From positions 1 to 64,000 of the forward strand of contig JAPDRN010000079.1 in NCBI GenBank assembly GCA_030247855.1: a stretch of 64,000 nt of DNA, in the 5' to 3' direction. This DNA is from Knufia peltigerae (lineage: Eukaryota; Ascomycota; Eurotiomycetes; Chaetothyriales; Trichomeriaceae). The translations under genes and the position numbers were made by a program. Below, one piece after another: positions 56,312 to 64,000 of this stretch. Each line of letters begins with the position of its first letter. Within the stretch, counting starts at the first letter, position 1. A model generated the notes under the pieces. It was not told where the DNA came from. It ran no database searches and worked only from the letters and a program-made list of their open reading frames with translations.

Positions 56312-57292
56312 TCAAGCCGGTGAAGCATCCCACAATTCTTCTGCATTGTCTCTAAAGAGCTTCTCTACGAGTTCAGGGTCATTACCACACCACTCAAAAC
56401 ACCTCTCGATGAATGGTACGGAGTCAACGCCATCGAACCTCGTATGTGGCCAATCGGTCGCGTATACGACACGATCTTTGGCTTCTTTGATCAGCTCCTG
56501 CCCAATCGGGTCCATGTCTCGCATGTCAGGATCTTTCGACAGCCTGTAGGGTGCCGACAGCTTAACCCAAGTCCGCTTCTGCAGGAGCGTGACAAGCGAC
56601 TCAAATCCAGGCATCTTGTAGGGGAGAATAGCTTGCGTAGGATGGTAGGGATCTGGCATGGTTGGCCAGCCGAAATGATCTATACACACCTTCAACCCTA
56701 GATCAGGCACAATATTCTCCAGAGGCGTTGCGAGCTTGAGCGGAATGTAAAGTTGCAACACCCAGTCCAAAGGCTTGAGGATCCTGGCATATGCATGCAA
56801 TTCGCTTCGGAGTTCTGACTCGGTGACTTCTCTTCCTACGGACACCAGATTGACACGTGCTCCCCTCACACCGAGCTTATGCCAGTGTCGCAAGGTGGCC
56901 TCGTCAATGGTATGCGGATCGAGCCCGACGATTGCTCGGCCATGTCGAGGGGTCAATTCTTTTAACGCATCGAGCATACATGAGTTGTCATTTCCGTATA
57001 TGGATGGCTGGACAAGGACCATATTGTGTATGCCAAATTGAGAGTAGAAGGTCTTTGCATCTTCTAAGGTATGAGCGTGAGGCTTGTATTTGGCATCGGC
57101 AGCCAATTTGTAGCGTACTGGGTCAACGACATGCATATGACTGTCCCATGTTCCCTTCGGTAAAGGTTGTGAGAGTCGTGCCGGGACCTTATGCTGCTGT
57201 TGAGAATAACATCTGGAGAAGATGCTTGTGGAGCCAAACCCTGTAGGGCGAAAGACCTTGGGCGATTTTGCAAGCGACATGTCAAAGTTCAA
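56312..57292 (-). CDS. amidohydrolase-family TIM-barrel hydrolase (LigI / 2-pyrone-dicarboxylate lactonase-like)
   Basis: Single exon of 326 aa. The metal or substrate motif WDSHMHVVDP (Asp50, His52, His54) starts the barrel. Further family-like segments are HNMVLVQPSIYGNDNS, ARVNLVS, CIDHFGWP and the late VYATDWPHTRFDG, where Asp is the catalytic base in this superfamily. This set matches the PF04909 amidohydrolases that include 2-pyrone-4,6-dicarboxylate lactonase (LigI) and decarboxylases. The exact reaction is not provable from sequence. The first about 32 residues are basic/Ser-rich and end in SRCYSQQQ, which looks like a mitochondrial presequence. A second in-frame Met (MSLAKS) lies four codons later. 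Shares a 454-bp divergent promoter with the PDI-like gene. Confidence 0.83.
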   Translation of the reverse strand: MNFDMSLAKSPKVFRPTGFGSTSIFSRCYSQQQHKVPARLSQPLPKGTWDSHMHVVDPVRYKLAADAKYKPHAHTLEDAKTFYSQFGIHNMVLVQPSIYGNDNSCMLDALKELTPRHGRAIVGLDPHTIDEATLRHWHKLGVRGARVNLVSVGREVTESELRSELHAYARILKPLDWVLQLYIPLKLATPLENIVPDLGLKVCIDHFGWPTMPDPYHPTQAILPYKMPGFESLVTLLQKRTWVKLSAPYRLSKDPDMRDMDPIGQELIKEAKDRVVYATDWPHTRFDGVDSVPFIERCFEWCGNDPELVEKLFRDNAEELWDASPA

Positions 57293-57746
57293 ACCATGGG
57301 TATTCCATGAGTGCCCTGTTCAGATGTGGTTGATAGATGATTAATAAGTTAAACAGGTACACGTTATTCCATATGTAAGGCTCACGAGGCTGAAGTTGCA
57401 GAGAGTGACGAGGCTCCAGGGTTTCGGGCTAAAAGCAGCGACAGGCGCAAGGGGCAAAGCAGAGACACCCGCGACGTTGCAGATCCAACCCCCATGTCTC
57501 TCAACCATCTCGCCATTCTGCAAACTCCCAATTGAACCTGGAGTTTCCAGTCTGTACATTCTTTCCCACTATCTAATCTTTTGCTCTTTATCGCAACAGG
57601 CTCTCATCTGATTCTCACGATCCCTTTTTACCTTCACGTTCCGCCTGCACCGGGTGTTCTCTACCTGGGTTCTTCGAAAGTCAAAAGTCTTAAGTCCACC
57701 TTGCTCTACCGACCCTTGAACGGGCCATCGCTGGCCAACTCACAAT
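57293..57746. promoter_or_regulatory. bidirectional promoter region of amidohydrolase and PDI-like genes
   Basis: 454 bp between divergent starts. It contains an AT-rich patch at 57330-57370 and pyrimidine-rich sequence before the PDI start. Partial open frames exist but have no motifs. Confidence 0.5.
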
Positions 57747-60056
57747 ATGAGGCCGGCATTGCTGGCATGGGCGCTAGCCGCCGTATTCACAACATCTTTC
57801 GCGGCGCCGCCGGGTTCGCCGAAAGGAAATGTGTTATCGGACGATGCAGTCTCCGGGGAGACTCCTGCCGAGGGAGGAGAAGCGATCGATTACACAGTTT
57901 TCAATGGAATCAAGGTACCCCCAATGGCGGAGATAGAGGGCGGCAAGTTCGAAGAGACGGTAAAAGATGGCTACTGGTATGCGTCTATACGGAGAACAAA
58001 CGAGGATCGTTGACTAACACATCATCGCAGGTGGGTTAAACACTACTCACCCTATTGCGGGCATTGTAAAGCCATCGCACCACATTGGCAGACACTTTAC
58101 GAATTCTATGCGACATCCGACCCTCTTGACGGACTGACAAAGTCTGGTCAGCCAGATCTCTCCTCTCCAAACAGCTTTCACGGATACTACAATTTCCATT
58201 TCGCTTCTCTGAACTGTATAGCGTACGGCGACGTCTGCGAAAAGCACGGGGTGCGCGCATGGCCGACGTTTCTCCTCTACAAAGACGGCGAGCTTGTTGA
58301 GAAATACACTGGGGAAAAATCTATGGAGGCTTTCAGCAGCTATGTCGAAGAGAAACTCGAACAAATCAAACCCGGTTCTAGGCCACGAGAAGGCGTCAAG
58401 GTGCCCAAGGCTGGTGCTAAAAGTGTAGACCGTGGAGCTTCGCCTGAGGTACCTGTTGCAAAGGATAAGGACACCGCCGCAGGTGTTGCTGCAGGAGCCA
58501 AGCAGAACAAACAGCACCCGGCCGAGACAACTTCTGCGATGTTGGCATCTGAGACTGCGAGACTGGGCCGTCAGAACAGTCTCAAGTCAGGACTCATGGC
58601 CAACCCCAAAGGTGCTTCTGTCGCATTGACCCCAGAGTCGTTCCAGAAACTTGTCACCACGTCTCAGGATCCTTGGTTCATCAAGTTTTACGTTCCCTGG
58701 TGTTCTCATTGCCAGCATCTTGCGCCCACCTGGTCCGAACTAGCTCGCGAGATGGAAGGCAAGCTAAACATCGGAGAGGTCAACTGCGAACAGTCTCCTC
58801 GCCTTTGCAAGGATGCCAAGGTCAGCGGATACCCTACCATCTACTTCTTCCGAGGTGGAGAACGAGTCGAGTACGAAGGACTGAGAGGCTTGGGCGATCT
58901 CCTTTCCTTCGCCAACAAAGCTTTGGATAGTGAGGTCAAGTATGTGGATGCCAACGACTTCAAAGAAATGGAAGAGACCGAAGAAGTGATCTTTGTCTAT
59001 TTCTTTGACGATGCCACCACTTCTGAAGATTTCGCAGCGCTGGACCGCCTGACTCTGAGCTTGATCGGACATGCCAAAATTGTCAAGACAGACTCAGAGA
59101 TCTTAGCCAGCCGCTTCAAGATCTCGACATGGCCTAGGTTGCTTGTTTCTCGTGATGGACGGCCGACATACTACAACGCTCTCGCTCCCAAAGACATGAG
59201 AGACTTCCGACGTGTCCTGACCTGGATGCAATCGGTGTGGCTGCCTCTAGTGCCCGAATTGAGTCCTGCGAATGCAAGAGAAATCATGGCAGGCCACTAC
59301 GTTGTCATGGGCGTTCTAAGCCGCGATCGACCAGACGAGTTCTTGCAATCACGACGTGAGCTCAAGAACGCGGCTCTTGAATGGATGGACAAGCAAACCC
59401 AGGCTTTCCAGCTAGAACGGCAGGAACTGCGAGACTCGAAGCAGCTCCGTATCGAGGAGGCCGAAGATCGCAATGACCAGCGAGCTTTGAGACAGGCCAA
59501 GAGTCGTGTCATCAGTATCACCGAAGAGTCATTCCGTAAACAAGTCAGCTTCGCGTGGGTTGATGGTATTTTCTGGGAGAGATGGCTGCGCTCGACCTAT
59601 GGCGTCGACGTGTCGAAAGGTGAACGTGTGATTATTAACGATGAAGATGTAAGTTACCTCTCCTCGTCAGAATGTTCAGCTCTGTTCTCTGAACCCAAAC
59701 TAACGTGCTCCTGACAGAACCGACGATATTGGGATGTCACGGACTCGGGAGCATACATTGTGCCTTCCCGAACTTCGATCCTTGAGACCTTGAACAGAAT
59801 CATTGCCAATCCACCCAAGCTTACGCCAAAGTCAACAATTGGCACGTTTGAGAATGTTTTCTTTCAAATTCGAAACTTTGGCACTTATCATCCTTACTTT
59901 TCTTTTGCCATCCTGATCGTCAGCGTGGTCATGTTGCTTTATGTCTTGAAGAATGGAACCACTATTAAGAGGAACCTCAGCCGGAACAGCAGCGGCTACT
60001 TCCATCTCGATGGCAAGGAAGGCTTGCTGGGAGGTTCGAATGGGAAAGCCGATTAA
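57747..60056 (+). CDS. membrane-anchored protein disulfide isomerase (Eps1/TMX-like)
   Basis: Three exons, 57747-57976, 58031-59648 and 59718-60056, with introns of 54 and 69 nt, give 728 aa. A signal peptide (about residues 1-19, MRPALLAWALAAVFTTSFA) leads into the first thioredoxin domain, whose active site CGHC is at residues 86-89 and is assembled just after the first splice junction. A second thioredoxin domain carries WCSHC at about 300. Further thioredoxin-like folds without active cysteines follow. The last exon adds a membrane segment (about 673-695, FAILIVSVVMLLYVL) and a short cytosolic tail ending NGKAD, with no KDEL-type signal. Yeast Eps1 is the closest architecture I know: an ER-membrane oxidoreductase in quality control of membrane proteins. 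An in-frame Lys/Gln/Ala-rich linker lies at about 180-260. Confidence 0.92.
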
Positions 60057-61304
60057 GCCATCGCGGGAGTGGGAGAGTCTTGGGATTTTCTTCACCTTGG
60101 CGGTAATGAAACAGAGCAGACGGTTTGTACGACGAAAGCCGGTGCACTTCCCAAGGGGAATATCAGGTCTCTCGTCAGATTCACGTTCTGAATGGCTGGA
60201 GGCTAGGGGTCTCAACATGAGGCTTTCTTTTGTATATGTACAGTGCATGGCGATGGCGTTTTTCGGCTTGGGGTCTATACAGTGGTGAATCCATTGAATT
60301 GAATTGAATTGAATTAAATAAGTATAAAAGATATTGGGTTCTTGAGACATTACCTGAATGTTCAAGTAGTACGAATTGACTTGCCGTTGGCAATCTTTTC
60401 ATCCTTCACTGTGCCACGTGTTTATGGTGGTTCTTTTTATCATGATTTGTTGTTCCTCGAAACGCCTGAGTAGCTGGTGTCTCAAACGGAGGGGCCTCGT
60501 GTTCGATGTGGGAGAGATGCAGAAGCTTTACGAGTGCTATGTGTCAAGAGAGTGGCCCTACTCCTGATAAGTCTGATCTTACAGTGAGCAGGAAGATGTA
60601 CGGATGAGTTTCGGGCCACGAATGTGAGTATACAAGAGAGCCTATTTCATCTTTTCAACACTACGGGGCGCACGACATGTAACAGAAGGGGGAGGGGAGG
60701 CACGGCGAAGAAAAGAAACAATGACTTTGGCAATCAAGCTTCGTCCATGCTGAAAGGACTAGGCGACACCTTGGTTTTTGTGAAATTTCGTTTTTTTTGG
60801 TTTTTGGGTCTGGTTACTTTGTGCTCGCAAGGGACGGGGTACGTGGTCATCCTGCAAAAGAGTGTTGCATGTGTGTGTGTGTACGAGTACTTGAGTCGAA
60901 TCCTCAAGAAACTCTTGCGTACCCACCCACAAACAGCACCGCTCCCCCATGCCCCTCCATTCCTTTTCTTTCCATGTGTCGTCGGCTCGGCTCTCATGGT
61001 TCCAGAGTTCCCAAGTCCCAGAGTCGCAAGGTTTGAAAGAAAAAAAAGGATGACACGACAGCACAAATGGTTCCTTTTCCTCTTCTTTTCTGTCATGATA
61101 AAATGACCTTTTGTGGCATTCTTGTGACATCAAGATGAAGAGTAGGTGTGACAACCTTCTCCTCATCACGTCTCGCTTCCCAATTCGTAGCCTCGGGGGG
61201 TGTCAAAGGTGCTCAGATTCGTGATTGCAACAAAACGACAGAACTCCCTCCACTCCCCAACAACAAACATTATTGCGGTTTTGAGGGTCGGGGGGGAAAA
61301 AAGC
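60057..61304. other. convergent 1.25-kb intergenic region
   Basis: Both flanking genes end here. It contains a TTGAA pentamer repeat at 60293-60315, T-rich runs near 60790, a short GT run near 60871 and A-rich runs near 61040. Open frames up to 160 codons are low-complexity and unsupported. Confidence 0.55.
60293..60315. repeat. (TTGAA)4 pentamer repeat
   Basis: About four and a half perfect TTGAA units, some 240 bp after the PDI-like stop codon. Confidence 0.9.
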
Positions 61305-61882
61305 TTATCGACCGGCGCCGAACACTCTACGTCCGCCGCGTTCTTGCTGTTGTTGTTGTTGGGCGACGGGGACGACGTTGACGGCGATCGAGTCGAAACC
61401 CATGCTCTTGAGGAGGTCCTTGGTGTCCGAGTCGACGTCCAATTGACCACTCTCGGTGTTTTGGGTGAAGTCCAAGGCCGAGATCTCGGGCACGTATTGA
61501 TCCTTGCGTTCACGTTCTTCCTCTTGGAGTTTGAACGAGATGCCACGGACCGGACCACGTTGGATACGTTTCATCAAGTGTGTGGTGTAACCCGCGATCT
61601 GTTCCGTAATCTATCAGTGTCTTTGTCTTTTTTTTCCCCTTCAACCCCAACGACTTCTCCTGGAGTCTTCACGCACCTTGTTACGGAGACGCTTCGATGG
61701 GATGATTGCAATTTCATCGCATATCCTCTTGTTGGTCTCGAAGTCGAGAGTGAGCTTGGGGTAGTACCGCTCGATGATGACCTTGGCGGACTTCTTGACC
61801 GTCTGAACAAGTAATTAGTTTGTTGTCAAGGAATAAGAACACAAGATGAGTTGAGGTGTACCTTTGTTCGAACGCGACCCAT
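61305..61882 (-). CDS. RPS17: cytosolic 40S ribosomal protein eS17
   Basis: Three exons, 61882-61862 (21 nt), 61802-61677 and 61598-61305, with introns of 59 and 78 nt, close in frame to 146 aa. The joined start MGRVRTKTVKKSAKVIIERY is the universal eS17 N-terminus. It is followed by NKRICDEIAIIPSKRLRNKI and HLMKRIQRGPVRGISFKLQ. The tail has a Gln run and RRVFGAGR. It is a structural protein of the small ribosomal subunit. An intron right after the seventh codon is typical for fungal ribosomal protein genes. Its 438-bp upstream region separates it from the end of the mitochondrial ribosomal protein gene. Confidence 0.97.
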
Positions 61883-62320
61883 TTTGACGACAAAAGGGAC
61901 TTTGGCTGGTCTCTTGGTGGTGTTGAGGGAAGGTGAGGGAGATGTGTGTAGGAAGCCAGAGGATTGAACACTACGGCGCACTTTGGACAAATTTTGAGAA
62001 TGTGGACGTCTTGGCAAATGTGGATGGGGTATCGTCCGTGAGCCAAGAGACCAATTATGTAAGCTGACCTAGTCGAGGTATGCACGGAAGTACTGGCGTC
62101 TGACAAAAGAATAATCCTAACACACTGCACAACCAGCCATTGAATACAAAAACATGGTTTCTGTCAGACAAATTCTAGCAAGATACCCTGCGTGCACTCC
62201 TTCGGCGTAGAGCACCCCTACTCATAAGGAACATACCTGGAAAGCTTACAGACAAAATGACCATGAGAAGATTTTTTCAATTTCTATACAGAGTACAAAG
62301 TTATTCTTACAACCAACCTT
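61883..62320. promoter_or_regulatory. upstream region of RPS17
   Basis: 438 bp between the eS17 start and the 3' end of the Mrp51 gene. The first 120 bp upstream of the start have the pyrimidine-rich minus-strand character expected of a ribosomal-protein promoter. No open frame of note. Confidence 0.5.
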
Positions 62321-63883
62321 TCAGGCAGGTTTATTGGCCAAATTCTGAGTTGCTCGCCGAGTCAACTCGTTCAACTCTTCACTTATATCCTGACTCGGTG
62401 CGGGAGTAGATCTCGCTACTGTTGACTGCCTTTTGAAAAGTCTGTCCAAAGGTCTGACTTGCGAAGCCGGAGCCGGCCTTGTCGTATTTGTCCCTGTCCG
62501 TCGGCGTTCAGTGGCCTCGACAGGAACGTCATTCTCTAGATGCCAGTCTTTCATGAGCCTGGTATTGATTTCCACCTTTCCACCTTGTGAAACTGCCGCA
62601 GAGACAGGCTGGACGACCAACTTAGGACCATCCTTGACTGACTGCCACTGCCAGGGACGATCTCGTAATTCGCTCCAATGAGGCTGTGGAATGACGAAGC
62701 CAGCCATGCCGACATTGGGAATAGATCTCTGCTGTCCGAGCTGGATCGTCTTCAACAAGCGGGCTGGTACCGGAGGACGAGTGTCTCTTGGACCAACAAT
62801 GACATCGTTTTGTGCAAAGGATTCCGACCTGAGATATGACAAGCCGGCAGAAGGATGTGTTCGAGGAGGTCCGGACTCCTTGTATTGATCAGCGGCTATT
62901 GTGTCACGTCCGTAATGCCATGGTTCTCTGTTCATGACGGATGTTTTGGGTCCGTCTGCAAGATCGAAGAACTCGACTATCAGCGGCGCGAACTTGCTGG
63001 GCTCAGAACGTAGCTGACGAAGATACTCGGCGACGTCCTCTTCTGAAACCGTCACACTCGTGTCATCCGCAGCCCCCGTCTCGCCACTTTCCAGTGCGTC
63101 GGCACGACGTTGAGCTATCCGCTGGCTGATCAAGTATCGTTCCACGTGTTTTCGAAATTCTGCCCTCTTCTCTTTTGTGATCTTGCCTAAGAAAGCTTCA
63201 AATTCTGCGCCGTTGAGGCCGGCCAGGTAGGGGCCCAGATATCTCCATCTTCGCCTGGACAAAGCAGCTGGCGATAAGCTGGACTCTGATGCGGTTGATG
63301 TTGATGTTGTTGAAGTCGATTCGGAGTTGTCTTTTGAGACCTTCTCGAGTGTCTCTCTGAGATGCTTGGGCAGTTCTGATACACGCTCGGCAGAAGATTT
63401 GTCTAACCATGATACTGGGCCACTCTTCCTGTCCAGAGTCAAAGGCACCTCTGCGGTATGATCGATTTCCGGGTCAAATGCACTCGTGCGTTCATAGTGC
63501 CTCTTGTCTCTGGTGGCGGGGAGGGTCACCCTCAGATTGAGCTCTTGATATTTTCGTAGAGTAAGGACATGGTCGGCCGCGGATTCGAAATCGGCAACGT
63601 GCTCAGGAGTATCAATTCCTCGCAGTATTCTAACGGTGGGTGTGCCGGACTTTGTCGTGGTCGAGACTGGCAGAGCTCGCTTGAGACCCCAATCACCTTT
63701 GAACAGGGTCGACCTGGGAGTCTCGAGTGCTGCTCGCAGTGGGTAGGGAGTAGTAGCTGAATCGGACGACACAACGGGTTCGGAGGTAGGTTCGGTAGGC
63801 GGTACGGAAAGTGCAGGTGGAAGGGCGAAAAGCTTTGAGTTGCGCAGTAAGCTCGCCGCCGGAGACAGACGAGCAGCTGTCAT
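62321..63883 (-). CDS. MRP51: mitochondrial small-subunit ribosomal protein Mrp51 (bS1m)
   Basis: Single exon; the ATG at 63883 (MTAARLSPAASLLRNSKLFALPPAL) gives 520 aa and the usual Mrp51 start, whereas an ATG 35 codons upstream (63988) would add a non-conserved hydrophobic leader. Further marks are STLFKGDWGLKRALP, RRWRYLGPYLAGL, EFRKHVERYLISQR, then GLSYLRSESFAQNDVIVGP and FVIPQPHWSEL. The protein acts in the mitochondrial matrix on the small ribosomal subunit; in yeast Mrp51 supports translation of mRNAs such as COX2 and COX3 through their leaders. The basic, Ser/Leu-rich N-terminus is consistent with import. Confidence 0.87.
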   Translation of the reverse strand: MTAARLSPAASLLRNSKLFALPPALSVPPTEPTSEPVVSSDSATTPYPLRAALETPRSTLFKGDWGLKRALPVSTTTKSGTPTVRILRGIDTPEHVADFESAADHVLTLRKYQELNLRVTLPATRDKRHYERTSAFDPEIDHTAEVPLTLDRKSGPVSWLDKSSAERVSELPKHLRETLEKVSKDNSESTSTTSTSTASESSLSPAALSRRRWRYLGPYLAGLNGAEFEAFLGKITKEKRAEFRKHVERYLISQRIAQRRADALESGETGAADDTSVTVSEEDVAEYLRQLRSEPSKFAPLIVEFFDLADGPKTSVMNREPWHYGRDTIAADQYKESGPPRTHPSAGLSYLRSESFAQNDVIVGPRDTRPPVPARLLKTIQLGQQRSIPNVGMAGFVIPQPHWSELRDRPWQWQSVKDGPKLVVQPVSAAVSQGGKVEINTRLMKDWHLENDVPVEATERRRTGTNTTRPAPASQVRPLDRLFKRQSTVARSTPAPSQDISEELNELTRRATQNLANKPA

Positions 63884-64000
63884 TGCTGCAATGTCTGGCC
63901 CAGCTGTTACTGGCGATCGGAAGGTCTTGTAAATGAATGCGTAGCTTGGGAGCGCAAGCAGAAGATTCAATTGGGAAATATTTGCCAAGGGTGTAAAGTA
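63884..64000. other. right edge, upstream of Mrp51
   Basis: Only 117 bp; probably 5' UTR of the Mrp51 gene. The open frame continues upstream to 63988 without stop but without family similarity. Confidence 0.5.

Noticed and set aside
60624..61106. 160-codon plus-strand frame between the PDI-like and eS17 genes
   Set aside because: Low-complexity translation of T-rich and GT-rich non-coding DNA; no conserved segment.
1..64000. Bacterial-type features: operons, ribosome-binding sites, CRISPR, insertion sequences
   Set aside because: Introns in most genes and fungal protein families throughout show a eukaryotic chromosome; no direct-repeat/spacer array was seen.

Overview
The window is nuclear DNA of a filamentous ascomycete (Pezizomycotina), most likely a eurotiomycete. 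This is inferred from short GT..AG introns (46-190 nt, several with CTRAY branch sites), Zn2Cys6 regulators, an RTA1-family membrane protein, an AlcR-like activator, and standard fungal housekeeping genes. I find 23 well-supported genes, one plausible multi-exon hypothetical gene and one weak ORF. I see no tRNA or rRNA gene, CRISPR array or intact transposon. Exons were reconstructed by hand from splice signals and reading phase; where every phase closes I give exact borders.

Left part (0-10.5 kb): a compact metabolic group. It holds a zinc-free MDR oxidoreductase, a Zn2Cys6 regulator, an alpha/beta hydrolase, a carboxymuconolactone-decarboxylase-like protein and an intracellular GH3 beta-glucosidase with a PA14 insert. 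Then come an RBM25-type splicing factor (11.4-13.9 kb), a 2.7-kb gene-free stretch, and a 1005-residue AlcR-like activator (16.6-19.6 kb).

Middle (20-46 kb): a small hypothetical gene, the mitochondrial protein NCA2, a Sec4-type Rab GTPase, profilin with a 16-nt exon, an RTA1-like protein divergent from a Zn2Cys6 regulator, a repeat-like AT-rich patch near 34-35 kb, a Ser/Asp-rich single-pass membrane protein, a 73-residue membrane protein, and the inositol pyrophosphate kinase/phosphatase Vip1/Asp1 with a 22-nt exon.

Right part (46-64 kb): mostly conserved cell biology. It holds UTP21 (SSU processome), glucose-6-phosphate isomerase, a Cys-rich GPI-type surface protein, a type II Golgi-type glycosyltransferase, a LigI-like amidohydrolase, a membrane-anchored PDI (Eps1-like), cytosolic ribosomal protein eS17 and mitochondrial ribosomal protein Mrp51.

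The most notable non-gene signal is a 9-mer, TACGGAGTA or its complement. I counted 12 exact copies, all between genes, where about 0.5 is expected by chance. Other points are the GC3 jump inside the AlcR-like gene, two internal micro-exons, and several genes whose first exon is only 13-30 nt or lies in another frame from the long ORF, so ORF-only annotation gives wrong starts.
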